This document shows positions 15,678 through 25,412 of a DNA stretch of 64,000 nt, one piece after another (position 1 is the first letter of the stretch; each line of letters starts with the position of its first letter). The DNA comes from Trichocoleus desertorum NBK24. Its GTDB lineage: Bacteria; Cyanobacteriota; Cyanobacteriia; FACHB-46. The stretch covers positions 3,325,628 to 3,389,627 of the forward strand of contig NZ_CP116619.1 of NCBI RefSeq assembly GCF_030409055.1, read 5' to 3'. The notes under the pieces were generated by a model. The model was not told the origin of the DNA, did no database searches, and was given only the letters and a program-made list of their open reading frames with translations. Made by a program: the position numbers and the translations under genes.

Positions 15678-18600
15678 TTATGGTGGGGAGGTGGCGATTT
15701 TGAGGGTAGTGATTTTCCAAGGAGCAATTTGAACTGTCGCAACACCTTCAACTTGACCAAGAGAAGCAGTTGCTTGTTCTAGAAGATTTACGGGATGGGC
15801 GATCGCTAAGTCTAGGTCGCTGTGTAGGGTGAGTTCGGCAGGCTGACCATTGCATTCGTAGCACCGCAAGATCCACTGTTGGGGGTCGTCTTCGGATTGT
15901 TTGAAGGCGCTTAAAATTAGGTTTTTGGCTGAGAGGTTGAGGAGTTGGCTTTGAGGGGGAAGTGTGGCTCGTGAGTGGGAGGGCGATCGCTGGGTATCTA
16001 GCAGGACTGTTTGTAAGGGAAGGTTGAGTTCGTAGCCTTTACGGACGGTTTGAGCAGTTTGCCAGTTGCCTATATGAGGGTAGAGGGCGTAGGTGAATTG
16101 ATGTTGGCCGCGATCGGCTTCGGGGTCAGGCCAGGTTGCTCCTCGTAGGAGGGTGAGGCGAAGCTGATTTGGTTGGGCATCGTAGCCGTATTTGCAATCG
16201 TTCAGCAGGCTGACGCCGTAGTCTTCAGTGCTTAGATCGGCCCAGTGGAGGGTGGGAACTTCCCACTTGGCTTTGTCTCTCGGTTCGGTAGGGTTGGTGG
16301 GGCGGGCGATCGCGCCGTATGGAATTTCATAAGCGGCTTGCTCTGCTTCCACGGTCAACGGAAAGGCGGCTTTCACCATCACATGCCGTTCTTGCCAGTT
16401 AACTTGAGTGACAATTTTGAGGACTGGATCATCAGCTTGCAGCACATAATCTTGGCAGAATTCTGATTGGCCCAGTTGCCGTACAACGCGCACTCGCTGC
16501 AATAGTTCACCGCGATCTAGCCACTGAATTGACTTGAGTTTGGTTGGGGGTAAGGGATGTTGGGCGTAGTTAGGATCGATGTTCCAAGCGTCCCAATACT
16601 GTCCTTGGTCTTGAAAGGCTTGGATTTGATTGCCTGCACCACTCAATACTTCGCGCTGCTGAGTTTTGTCCCAAACACTGTTCAAGTCCCCTGTTGAAGG
16701 ATCAATGGTTACTTGTAAGGCAGCATTTTCTAAAATCCATTCTTCATGGCGTAAGGCAGTGGTAGGTGGCTCCGCGGTTGCTTGCGGACACAACCAGAAA
16801 ACGCGATAGCCTACTCCAGGAATTTGCTCTGCCCAAAACAGCAGAGTGGGAATTGGCTGGCCTTGCTCATCGTAGTTTGTAGTTTGGCTAGCAACTGGTT
16901 CACCAACTGAGTTATAGACTTGCCAGGTAGTTTCGGATGGCAAAGGGATTGAAACGACCTGCGATCGCGTCCAATTCAAGGGATTAAATACCACAATCGG
17001 CTGGGCATTAGGATGAGGGGATTCAGGCAGTTGGATATGAGAGGCGATCGCTTGCAAGCTTGCCTGTAGTAGCACTTGCCCAGTTTGCTCTGCTTCCTGC
17101 CAAAGCTGATTCGCATCGACAAATACTTCTGGAATCGATGACCCTGGCAGAATGTCGTGGAATTGATTAAACAGCATTTTCTTCCACGCTGCTTCTAGCT
17201 CTGCTTTGGGGTACGCAGCACCCGTCGTCAATGTGGCAAATGAGGCAAATAATTCTGCCTGGTAAAGCAACTGCTCACATCGACGGTTCCAGCATTTTTG
17301 CTCGGCGTGCGTGGTGTAACAGCCTCGGTGGAATTCGAGGTAGAGTTCGTCGTTCCAAATAGGGAAGGGTGAGGAGAGAGGAGTGAGGGGTGAGGGGTGA
17401 AGTGAAGAATGAGAGAGATTTAGCCCTGCCGTTTTTGAAGCATAGGATGAAGGATGAGGAATGGCTTCGTCACTTCCTTCCGGTTCCTGACTCCCGACTT
17501 CTAGCTCCTCACTCCACCCTTCGGGAACGCTTTCAGCGAACACTCCTCTCCCCTCACTCCTCACCTTCCCCAAATACTCCTCTGCTGTTGTAAATCTCAA
17601 TTGTGGGAAGAAAGGCGAGGTGTGCCAGCGTCTTGCCATTTCTAGCATGTCTCTTGTAGGGCCACCGCCATGATCTCCGACACCGGGTAGCCAGAGGGTT
17701 TCGAGGTTGCCTGTCTTGGTTTCCCACATTGAGGCGTGCTGGGTCATTTTGATCGGGTCAATGCTTTCGCCAATCGGGGCAGACATGACGCTAAAGATTT
17801 CGCTACCGTCTGGCGATCGCCACCAAAAGGCTTCGTAGGGAAAATGGGTGGTGTCGTTCCAGCACAGCTTTTGGGTAACGAAATACTCGATGCCGCCTTG
17901 CTTGAGGATTTGGGGCAACTGCCAGCAGAAGCCAAAGGTATCGGGGAGCCAAGCGATCGCACTGGTATGACCAAACTTCGCTTGGGTGTAGCGCTGCCCG
18001 TACAGCACTTGGCGCACAATCGATTCACCGCTGACCAGGTTCAGTTCTGGCTCAACCCACAAACCTCCCACGACTTCCCAGTTACCTGCTGTCACTTGGG
18101 CTTGAACGGCGGCAAACAAAGCGGGACGGTTGGCTTCAATCCAAGCGTAGAGAGCAGGGGTGGAGTGACAAAAAATCAGTTCTGGAAAGTCTTGTTGCAG
18201 TTGCAGGGCTGACTTGAAGGTACGCTCGGCGGCTTCCCAGGTTTCGCTCACAGGCCATAACCAAGCTAGATCCAGGTGGGCATGACCCAACAAACAAATT
18301 TGGCGCTGCTTGATCCAATCGCTAAACGGTTGCAGAGTTTGGCGTAGTTGCTGCAAGGACTGATCAAACTTGACGGGAGAGCGATCGCCTGCGTTGAGAG
18401 CATTCCAATCGAGATGCGCGATCGCGGCTGCCAAGTCTGCTAATTTTTCTGGGGCAAAGGTGTTGAGGTATTGCTGGAGCACGGCTAGCTCATCGGCGAC
18501 AAATCCTGGCTCGACGCGATCGCCCAAAGTTACTGTGTTAGAGGCAACTTCGTAGAGGCACAGCGATCGCACCAAGGCTCCATCGTCATGTCCGGGGCTT

Positions 18601-19031
18601 ACTAGGCGCAAAGCTACAGCGATCGTTTCTCCGGGTTTAGCTGCTGCACTGAGCAAGATGCGGGTGGAGCAGTCGAACAAATCGCCTTCCTGAACTAGTT
18701 GCCCGTTGACAAAAATTTGAGCGGATTCGGCCCACCAAGTTAGAGCTAAGCGCAGAACTAACCCCTCCAGCGGATAGCCTCGCAAATCGTTAGGGGTTAC
18801 CAACTGCTGCCCCAGCCACAACACCTGCTGTCCCTTATCCCAGGCAATATGTTCTCTGGCGTTCAGCTCTACGGTAGACCAGGTTTGCCATTGCTCTGGT
18901 TGAGTTGCCTCAACAAGGGGCAGATCTCCTAGGTGCATCTGCCAGCGACTTTGTATATTGAGCTGTGTGAGTTGGCGCAACTGAGTGATTGCTTCAGAAA
19001 TTTCAGCCTGGAGTTTCGCTGGGTCAGCCAT
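15678..19031 (-). CDS. Alpha-mannosidase, glycoside hydrolase family 38
   Basis: A 1,117-residue GH38 enzyme, which removes alpha-mannose residues. The zinc-site motif GHAHLDLAWLWP, the nucleophile in WLPDTFGF (Asp near residue 364) and GDHGGGPT are all present, followed by the long beta-sandwich C-terminal region. About 70 residues (roughly 488-557) between LGKV and FPIWNDELYL are low-complexity, Ser/Pro/Glu-rich and encoded by an inverted-repeat element (17361-17570); this stretch is absent from what I know of the family. No signal peptide, so it is probably cytoplasmic, perhaps for glycan recycling. The gene stands alone and is divergent from the 19146 gene. Confidence 0.93.
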   Translation of the reverse strand: MADPAKLQAEISEAITQLRQLTQLNIQSRWQMHLGDLPLVEATQPEQWQTWSTVELNAREHIAWDKGQQVLWLGQQLVTPNDLRGYPLEGLVLRLALTWWAESAQIFVNGQLVQEGDLFDCSTRILLSAAAKPGETIAVALRLVSPGHDDGALVRSLCLYEVASNTVTLGDRVEPGFVADELAVLQQYLNTFAPEKLADLAAAIAHLDWNALNAGDRSPVKFDQSLQQLRQTLQPFSDWIKQRQICLLGHAHLDLAWLWPVSETWEAAERTFKSALQLQQDFPELIFCHSTPALYAWIEANRPALFAAVQAQVTAGNWEVVGGLWVEPELNLVSGESIVRQVLYGQRYTQAKFGHTSAIAWLPDTFGFCWQLPQILKQGGIEYFVTQKLCWNDTTHFPYEAFWWRSPDGSEIFSVMSAPIGESIDPIKMTQHASMWETKTGNLETLWLPGVGDHGGGPTRDMLEMARRWHTSPFFPQLRFTTAEEYLGKVRSEGRGVFAESVPEGWSEELEVGSQEPEGSDEAIPHPSSYASKTAGLNLSHSSLHPSPLTPLSSPFPIWNDELYLEFHRGCYTTHAEQKCWNRRCEQLLYQAELFASFATLTTGAAYPKAELEAAWKKMLFNQFHDILPGSSIPEVFVDANQLWQEAEQTGQVLLQASLQAIASHIQLPESPHPNAQPIVVFNPLNWTRSQVVSIPLPSETTWQVYNSVGEPVASQTTNYDEQGQPIPTLLFWAEQIPGVGYRVFWLCPQATAEPPTTALRHEEWILENAALQVTIDPSTGDLNSVWDKTQQREVLSGAGNQIQAFQDQGQYWDAWNIDPNYAQHPLPPTKLKSIQWLDRGELLQRVRVVRQLGQSEFCQDYVLQADDPVLKIVTQVNWQERHVMVKAAFPLTVEAEQAAYEIPYGAIARPTNPTEPRDKAKWEVPTLHWADLSTEDYGVSLLNDCKYGYDAQPNQLRLTLLRGATWPDPEADRGQHQFTYALYPHIGNWQTAQTVRKGYELNLPLQTVLLDTQRSPSHSRATLPPQSQLLNLSAKNLILSAFKQSEDDPQQWILRCYECNGQPAELTLHSDLDLAIAHPVNLLEQATASLGQVEGVATVQIAPWKITTLKIATSPP
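17361..17570. mobile_element. MITE-like inverted-repeat element read through in frame
   Basis: About 210 bp with imperfect terminal inverted repeats: the left end (17362-17385) reads GGGAAGGGTGAGGAG and the right end (17541-17570) in reverse complement reads GGGAAGGTGAGGAG, both continuing to AGAGGAGTG. CAAAT flanks both sides (17356-17360 and 17571-17575), like a 5-bp target duplication. The inside carries typical cyanobacterial repeat strings such as TTCGGGAACGC. The element plus one flank is 215 bp, not a multiple of three, so later small changes must have kept the frame open if it inserted whole. Confidence 0.6.
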
Positions 19032-19145
19032 CTTTAGATAGAATCAGGTCACTAGCTGTACAGCCTGATTCACGCTGAAGTCGCTACGCCGTGGCAGCCT
19101 GTACACCATCCTCACTTTACAGCAGCCGCCCCGCTGACAACTGCC

Positions 19146-20909
19146 ATGTCTTCTGCTTCTTCTGGTCGCTATCAAAGTCGGTTGTTCAACTTTTTTTCTC
19201 GGCGATCGCGTGAGTTTGTAGACCAGTGCGATCGCGCCCTCCGCCATGCCAAAGTGGCGACGGTTTGGGGAGCGCAGGTTTTGCTCTACCCCTTCTATGC
19301 CATATTTCAAACCACGTGCTTGGTGGGCAGACAGATCCAAACCACGATTGAGACTGGGCAACCCTCGCTAAATTCGGCTCAGGCAGCGACGAGTGAGCCA
19401 AGTTCCGAACCTCTTTCTAAAGCTGATCAGGTCGTTCACAACGTTTTACAGGCAGTTGAAACGTTGGCCCTCCCAGAAGGAGTTGCAGTTCCAGCCCTGG
19501 CAGGCAGTGGCAGTTTAGCGATCGCGGCACCCAAGGAAGTCACCGCTGCCTCTAAACCATCATTGCTCTCACGATTCTTTAAGACCACCATCGCAGCACA
19601 AGCGCCAACTGGAGAAGTTGCAGCAGAACAAACGTCAGCGATCGCCATTCAAGGGGTCGCGACAGATCTAGAAGCTCGAACCTTAGTTTTGGTCACGGTT
19701 CAGAATCAGATTCTGAACATCTTAACACCAGCTCAGCAACAGCAGCTTTACCAGCGCATTGTTTGGGAAGTCAGCCACTATCAACGTTATTTACAGGTTT
19801 TGGCTCGGCAGCAATCTCAGGCTCCGCTCCAGTTGCCCAGCGACAACCCCAACCTCTTACCCCCCGTTCGTTTCGTGCGGCAGCTCATGGCTTGGGTGCA
19901 GACTGGTCCTGTGGCGATCGCGCTCAATTGGTTTCAAGAATCAAGGGTGGCGGCTCAACTATCCAGCAATTCAACAGCCCAGGCAGAAGAACTTTACCTC
20001 ACCAGTCACTCCACTTTAGCGGCTGGGATTTTGCCCATTCCTCCCATTCTCTACGAAGCGATCGCCCCTCTCGATCGTGCGATCGCCCAGCTAGAAGCTC
20101 GCCCCTTACCGCCAGCTCTCACAGAGCTTTCCACGGTACTAGAGCAACGAGGACAATCACTGGTTAGCCTATTGCGGGCAGCGGTTGACTATTTCTTTGG
20201 TGGTCGTCGTTTGGGTTTAACTGGGAAAATTGATCAATCTCACTCTGCTCAAATCCCTGGGGATCAAGTCATCAGCGATCCCCTGTTAACAGGGGATTAT
20301 GACTGGCACCCCGATCCTTGGTTGAGTTATGAAGATGTTTTCGGTCAAACCGGAAACGTTAATGGCGATCGCACCTCCTCTATCCCAGCGCTATCAGAAC
20401 CAACCGTCGCTTCCCCTACAGCTTTGCCCCCAGCGCTACAAGTGCCTATTTCTACCGCTAAAAATTGGTGGGCACGATTAGTCGGACGATTCTGGCAGCG
20501 AGATGCAAATGCCAATTCAAGCGCGATCGTTTCTACCCATGAAACTGCCGCTAATCTTGCTACTCAACAGGTTCAGCCTACAGCCATCTCTACGTCAGGG
20601 AGCACGGGCGTTAAAGCCATTCGCACCAATCCCCTGACTAAGCGATCGCAGAGTTCAAAATCTGCTGTCGCAAGTAATGCCGACCCCGTCATCGCAGCCA
20701 ACGTAGGAAGGTCAGGTGCAAACTTGGCTGCAACCTCCGAGAACTATGGCGATCTCAGCAACACTTGGATCGAAGCAGAAGCGACTAGTTTGGGCTATGT
20801 GAAGCATCCCTTGGAACGAGTTCTCGGTTGGCTCGATCGCGCCATGCTTTGGCTAGAAGAAGTGATTGTCTCGGCAGGGCAATGGTTACAGCGATTGTGG
20901 GGAAAGTAG
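19146..20909 (+). CDS. Conserved hypothetical protein, 587 residues
   Basis: Not recognised. The N-terminus (residues 1-60) is basic and amphipathic, with a hydrophobic stretch VWGAQVLLYPFYAIF. The middle is long, Ala/Gln/Pro-rich and probably partly disordered, with helical segments around residues 185-330. The last 50 residues look conserved: WIEAEATSLGYVKHPLERVL followed by WLDRAMLWLEEVI and ending WLQRLWGK, a Trp-rich helix pair. This tail may be the functional part, perhaps membrane-peripheral. It is divergent from the mannosidase gene and followed 213 bp later by psbI. Confidence 0.75.
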   Translation: MSSASSGRYQSRLFNFFSRRSREFVDQCDRALRHAKVATVWGAQVLLYPFYAIFQTTCLVGRQIQTTIETGQPSLNSAQAATSEPSSEPLSKADQVVHNVLQAVETLALPEGVAVPALAGSGSLAIAAPKEVTAASKPSLLSRFFKTTIAAQAPTGEVAAEQTSAIAIQGVATDLEARTLVLVTVQNQILNILTPAQQQQLYQRIVWEVSHYQRYLQVLARQQSQAPLQLPSDNPNLLPPVRFVRQLMAWVQTGPVAIALNWFQESRVAAQLSSNSTAQAEELYLTSHSTLAAGILPIPPILYEAIAPLDRAIAQLEARPLPPALTELSTVLEQRGQSLVSLLRAAVDYFFGGRRLGLTGKIDQSHSAQIPGDQVISDPLLTGDYDWHPDPWLSYEDVFGQTGNVNGDRTSSIPALSEPTVASPTALPPALQVPISTAKNWWARLVGRFWQRDANANSSAIVSTHETAANLATQQVQPTAISTSGSTGVKAIRTNPLTKRSQSSKSAVASNADPVIAANVGRSGANLAATSENYGDLSNTWIEAEATSLGYVKHPLERVLGWLDRAMLWLEEVIVSAGQWLQRLWGK

Positions 20910-21122
20910 TTGTAGAGAAACCCCAAAAAGACTTAATGTAACCAAGCAGCCCCTGCTGTAAATCGGTTAGCCTCAACCGATGGGAACGTCTCATAAGGAA
21001 TGGCGTCAAAGCTGACTGAAGCCTGGAGCCAGACTGAGGATTATATAAGACGGCTAGGTGAGACTCAAAATTGAGGCAGCATTCCGATATGATTAGAGAG
21101 ACTTGTCTCTTGAGATCCTGGT

Positions 21123-21239
21123 ATGGTAACCCTCAAAATTGCGGTCTACATTGTTGTCGCACTCTTTATCAGCTTATTCGTGTTTGGATTTCTATCCAAC
21201 GATCCTACTCGCAACCCTGGTCGGCGGGATTTGGAATAA
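21123..21239 (+). CDS. psbI: Photosystem II reaction centre protein I
   Basis: A 38-residue protein that matches PsbI along its full length: one transmembrane helix ([18 protein letters not shown]) followed by the conserved stromal tail [13 protein letters not shown]. PsbI is a small subunit near D1 in the photosystem II core and helps the early assembly of the complex. Length and C-terminus fit the family exactly. It precedes the LptD-like gene by 94 bp in the same direction; whether they share a transcript is unclear. Upstream, TATATAAG at 21042-21049 could be part of a promoter, but no matching -35 element is clear. Confidence 0.95.
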   Translation: MVTLKIAVYIVVALFISLFVFGFLSNDPTRNPGRRDLE

Positions 21240-21333
21240 GCGGCTACTGAGTCATTCCTCAGGCCGTAGAATTGCCTCTGAGACGGTTGAGGTAACGTGT
21301 CCGGGCTGTTTGTCGGAACCATTCTGCTAAAGT

Positions 21334-24135
21334 ATGCCCTACCCGGTCCTACCACCTGAACCGCCTGCGATTATCAATTCCTTGCCGCCTGAGGAGCACC
21401 ACTCCTCAGTTGCGGTTGCAGCAACGACCATTGAGCCCGTATCTAACCAAGATATTTCTCAGTCTGTCGTAGTAGGAACACTCACAACCCCTACCCCTCC
21501 TGAAGCCTTCGCCCCAGAGGACTCGTTCTCTGACCAGTCAACTGAGCCAGCTTTGCCTGTTGCCTTGGAAGAGCCTCAACTGGCAAGCAGTCCTCAAGGA
21601 TTGTCTCCTTCTGAAATAGAAAATCAGGCTATAGAAAGCAACGCTGAGTCTGCTGCGGCCTTGGGTTCACCGTTGGTGGTGAATGTTTCAGAGACAGAGA
21701 TTTTACAGACATCGGCGGAAACCGAACCTGATGGTGCTTCCGAACAAACAACTGAACAGATCTCCAGGCATCGTCAGCCCAACGTTCATATCAATGCTAC
21801 GGCTCCAGCGCTGCCACCTCGCTACGTTTCCAGCGTCATAGCCAGCCCCAGCACTTCTACTAAAAATTATCCGGTTGCAAGTCAAGTTCAACCTGCGATC
21901 GCCCCACCCGCTCCTTCGGGGTGGTCCATTGTAGCGACTCCTCCTGCGGGTACTAACAATTCTACTTCTAGCCCAAACTTGCCCTCCTTGCGTCCGGCGA
22001 CGCCCCCTACTCCCTCATCGCCTCCCGCTAGACAGCCCGCCGATTCACCAGATGAAGCACAGCCGATTCCACAGCGAATTCCCCAGCCAATCTTAGAAAC
22101 GGCTCCTGCTCGCCCTCCAATCGCCCCGGAAGCTAATCCTGACTCTCGGCCCACTTCTTCTCCGCAGGCAGCACCGACTCTGGTGATTCCAGAGGCACCC
22201 TCTCCAGCCGCATCGCCCTCAAATTCAGTGCCAGTTGTCGTGCCGACCCGCCCTGTGACGCTGCCTAGTAACGACCCTGCCAGCAGTGGAGTGATTGAAC
22301 TCAGTGCCGATCGCCAGGAATACGATGAACAACGGCGAGTCTTTACGGCGGAAGGTAATGTCTTGATGCGCTTTCGGGGTGCAGTTCTCGATACAGAGCG
22401 CTTGCAAGTCAATATTCCCAATCGCTTTGCAGTCGCAGAAGGTAACGTGGCGCTGACCCGTGGTGAGCAGGTGCTACGGGGCGATCGCTTTGAATACAAT
22501 TTTGTCCAAAACACAGGCACGATCGCAGGGGCAAGGGGTGAGATTTTCTTGCCGACCGCTAGCACCGATTTCGCTCCCACCTTGCCAACTGATGTTAGTG
22601 CTGGAGTCACCTACGATCGCCCATTAAGCGATCGCATTACGGCGACTCAGCCCACTCAAAATGTTGTCAGCCCTGGAGGAGTCAACATTGGTGTAGGGGC
22701 AGGACAAGATGCTCCCTCCTCAACTCAGGGTGGCTCTGTACGACGCTTGCGATTTGAGGCAGGTCAGATCGCCTTCAATCCCAGGGGTTGGCAAGCTCAG
22801 AATATTCGCATTACCAATGACCCGTTCTCACCACCAGAACTAGAATTACGTGCGGATGAAGCCACGCTCACCAACCTTTCTCCGCTCCGGGATGAAGTTA
22901 GAGCTAAGCGCCCCCGCCTCGTTTTTGACCAACGGTTCTCTCTCCCGCTGCTGCGATCGCGGGTGATTCTCGACCGTCGGGAACGTGACCCTGCTTTATT
23001 GCAGTTTGGCTTTGACCAGGAAGATCGGGGCGGCTTGTTTGTGCAAAGCACGTTTGAACCGATTTCCACCGAGAAGATCCGCTTTAGCGTCACGCCCCAG
23101 TTCTTTATTCAAAAAGCCCTAACGGATAGTAATGGGGCCATCTTCGACCCTTCGGTGTACGGCTTAAAAACTAAATTAACGGCTAATCTCAGTCCTCGCA
23201 CCACGCTGACTAGCTCGGTAACGCTGAATAGCTTAGATCCCGGCGACTTTGATGAGGAAGCACGGGCCAATGTTCGTTTGCGCCAGCTACAAGTAGCAGG
23301 CAACCACACCTTAGCGGTTGACTATAGCTATCGCGATCGCTTGTTCAACGGCTCTTTGGGTTATCAAGATGTGCAGAGCAGTTTGGGTGCTTTCTTGATT
23401 TCTCCGGTGGTGCCTTTAGGAGATACAGGCATCAGCTTGAGCTACCAAGCGGGGGCACAATTTGTCACGGCTAACAGCGATCGCCTAGATTTACTCGATG
23501 CCAATCGCACTAACAACCGCATCAGTTTAGGTCGTGCTGAAGCGAGTGCTGCCCTCAATAAAGGTTTTACCCTCTGGCAAGGCAAGCCTTTACCGCCCAC
23601 TGCAACTGAAGGCTTGCGCTATACCCCCGCTCCGGTCGTGCCTTATTTACAGTTGTTTACGGGAGTCAGGGGTGTGGCGAATGGTTATACCAACGGTGAC
23701 AGCCAAACCACCCTCACGGGTACGGTGGGGATACAAGGGCAAGTCGGTCATTTTTCACGACGCTTTTTTGACTACACAGGTTACAACCTCAGCTATTCTC
23801 AAAGCGCGATCGGGGGGCAATCCCCATTTCTGTTCGACCGAGTGGTGGATGACAAAGTTGTCTCCGGCGGGATTTTGCAGCAAATCTATGGCCCCATTCG
23901 CTTTGGGTTTCAAACCGCGATCAACATAGATACGGGGAATGAAATTAGTACAGACTACATTTTGGAGTACAGCCGCCGAACTTATGGTGTGACCTTGCGC
24001 TACAACCCAGTTTTGGCGATCGGTTCCCTTGGTTTACGCATCAGCGATTTCAACTGGAGTGGGGGAGCAGAGCCGTTCGGTGGCTCCGGTATTCGTCCCG
24101 TTGAGGGTGGTGTAGTTCGGCCTACCAATGACTAA
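21334..24135 (+). CDS. LptD/OstA-like outer-membrane protein (DUF3769 type)
   Basis: A 933-residue protein. Residues 1-320 are Pro/Ser/Ala/Glu-rich and probably disordered. Residues about 325-405 (IELSADRQEYDEQRRVFTAEG, then VAEGNVALTRGEQVLRGDRFEY) show the repeated beta-strand pattern of the OstA/LptA domain. The remaining part is rich in alternating strands like a beta-barrel, as in the DUF3769 family taken to be the cyanobacterial counterpart of LptD, which inserts lipopolysaccharide in the outer membrane. No signal peptide is visible after the start MPYPVLPPEPP, and a stop codon just upstream at 21328-21330 closes the frame. The transport role is inferred from the family. Confidence 0.85.
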   Translation: MPYPVLPPEPPAIINSLPPEEHHSSVAVAATTIEPVSNQDISQSVVVGTLTTPTPPEAFAPEDSFSDQSTEPALPVALEEPQLASSPQGLSPSEIENQAIESNAESAAALGSPLVVNVSETEILQTSAETEPDGASEQTTEQISRHRQPNVHINATAPALPPRYVSSVIASPSTSTKNYPVASQVQPAIAPPAPSGWSIVATPPAGTNNSTSSPNLPSLRPATPPTPSSPPARQPADSPDEAQPIPQRIPQPILETAPARPPIAPEANPDSRPTSSPQAAPTLVIPEAPSPAASPSNSVPVVVPTRPVTLPSNDPASSGVIELSADRQEYDEQRRVFTAEGNVLMRFRGAVLDTERLQVNIPNRFAVAEGNVALTRGEQVLRGDRFEYNFVQNTGTIAGARGEIFLPTASTDFAPTLPTDVSAGVTYDRPLSDRITATQPTQNVVSPGGVNIGVGAGQDAPSSTQGGSVRRLRFEAGQIAFNPRGWQAQNIRITNDPFSPPELELRADEATLTNLSPLRDEVRAKRPRLVFDQRFSLPLLRSRVILDRRERDPALLQFGFDQEDRGGLFVQSTFEPISTEKIRFSVTPQFFIQKALTDSNGAIFDPSVYGLKTKLTANLSPRTTLTSSVTLNSLDPGDFDEEARANVRLRQLQVAGNHTLAVDYSYRDRLFNGSLGYQDVQSSLGAFLISPVVPLGDTGISLSYQAGAQFVTANSDRLDLLDANRTNNRISLGRAEASAALNKGFTLWQGKPLPPTATEGLRYTPAPVVPYLQLFTGVRGVANGYTNGDSQTTLTGTVGIQGQVGHFSRRFFDYTGYNLSYSQSAIGGQSPFLFDRVVDDKVVSGGILQQIYGPIRFGFQTAINIDTGNEISTDYILEYSRRTYGVTLRYNPVLAIGSLGLRISDFNWSGGAEPFGGSGIRPVEGGVVRPTND

Positions 24136-24338
24136 TCATCCTGAGGCTGTTTGAATCCCCGGACAATTTGCGCTTTAATGTCAAAATCCGTCGCTGTTTC
24201 AATCTGCTTTTTGTAGACGACAGAGATGGATCAAGATCTGGTGTCAATCAGCTTAGGAATCGGTCACACTCTCCTGCTCTCGCTTTTCGCGGCTCACCTA
24301 AGCTAACTTGAAAGGGAGATGCAGTTAAACAGTTGAGC

Positions 24339-25358
24339 ATGACAGAATCAGTAAAAGACTCTGTGAGCGCTAATGCAGCGGCTCTGCTGATTCACTACAG
24401 CTTTGACCTCAATGGCTGCACTGTTGATGAATTAGTAACCTCTTGGTCGAGTACCTACCAACCGCTTTGGGTGCGCTCAGCTGTAATTGAAGCTTTGTAT
24501 CAAGGACGTTACAAGGCTATTTCTGTTGAGCAAATTTTGGCGTTATGGCGACGGCGGGGACAACCGCTGTATCACTTCAACCACGAATTTGAGCGAATTG
24601 TGTGCAGCAAGTTTCCTCAGGTGTTTGTATCTAAGGCTCCTGCTGTTGGGGAAGCCGTTTCTTTACCGCCTCCTAAGTTTCCACCCCAGTCTCACTGGCG
24701 CTACTTGTTGCCAGCAGCGGCTAGGACTGATCGCCTTCCGGCTGCCCCTGTAAAGGGTTCTGCTTCCCCTGCTACTTCGCTCTTTGCCAGCGCTGAGGAA
24801 TTGAGCATCCCCTTTTATCCGATGGATGAGCGATCGCGCCCAGAAAACATTCCCTCCTCCACAGCAGCCGAACTGACTACGGCATCAAATTCAGCTCCAT
24901 TATCACCAGACTCAAATCCAGAGTCATTGCCAGAACCAGTCCCAGAATCAGTCCCAGTGGATACATCTCCAGAAACCATTACTTCTGAAGTGGTGGCTGA
25001 GTTTTCCCCTGCAACCGCACCCATCTTGCCTCAAACGCCTCGTTCCATCAACACTAACCTGGTTTCATCTGAATCAGACCTTGCTGCCGATGCCTCTCTA
25101 GAAGATGTTTCTCTAGAATCTGTACTGGCAGAAGCCGATCGCCTGCTAGCAGGTTTACCTCCGATGGACAGTGAACCCGTCAGCACAGAATGTGCCCTAG
25201 CCAACCAAGCGAAGACAGAACCCATTCACCAGTTTGTCCCCATCCCAGAATCCTCTGAGTTTTACACTAAGCTCAAGGCAGTGGCTCAAACCCCAGAAGA
25301 TGAACTGGCTGTATCCGAAACTCTGAGCCCCAGCGAGTCTAATAGCCAGCGGGCCTAG
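24339..25358 (+). CDS. Conserved hypothetical protein, 339 residues
   Basis: Not recognised by name. Residues about 12-95 are a compact, helical and probably globular domain (LLIHYSFDLNG, LWVRSAVIEALYQGRYK, ILALWRRRGQPLYHFNHEFE). The rest is Pro/Ser/Glu/Thr-rich and acidic, with a few repeated PEPVPESVPV-like motifs, and looks disordered apart from a helical piece (LAADASLEDVSLESVLAEADRLL). A cytoplasmic adaptor is a plausible guess only. The ATG at 24339 is preferred to a TTG six bases upstream; GGGAG lies rather far (about 20 bases) ahead. A cpcS-type gene converges on it. Confidence 0.75.
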   Translation: MTESVKDSVSANAAALLIHYSFDLNGCTVDELVTSWSSTYQPLWVRSAVIEALYQGRYKAISVEQILALWRRRGQPLYHFNHEFERIVCSKFPQVFVSKAPAVGEAVSLPPPKFPPQSHWRYLLPAAARTDRLPAAPVKGSASPATSLFASAEELSIPFYPMDERSRPENIPSSTAAELTTASNSAPLSPDSNPESLPEPVPESVPVDTSPETITSEVVAEFSPATAPILPQTPRSINTNLVSSESDLAADASLEDVSLESVLAEADRLLAGLPPMDSEPVSTECALANQAKTEPIHQFVPIPESSEFYTKLKAVAQTPEDELAVSETLSPSESNSQRA

Positions 25359-25412
25359 CAACAGCAACGGGCATGGGCTTTTTCTCGAACGCCTTCACTC
25401 GGTGGCACTTGC

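Noticed and set aside
17736-18212. 158-codon plus-strand frame in the mannosidase gene
   Set aside because: Overlaps the catalytic part of GH38 on the other strand; no supporting motif or ribosome site.
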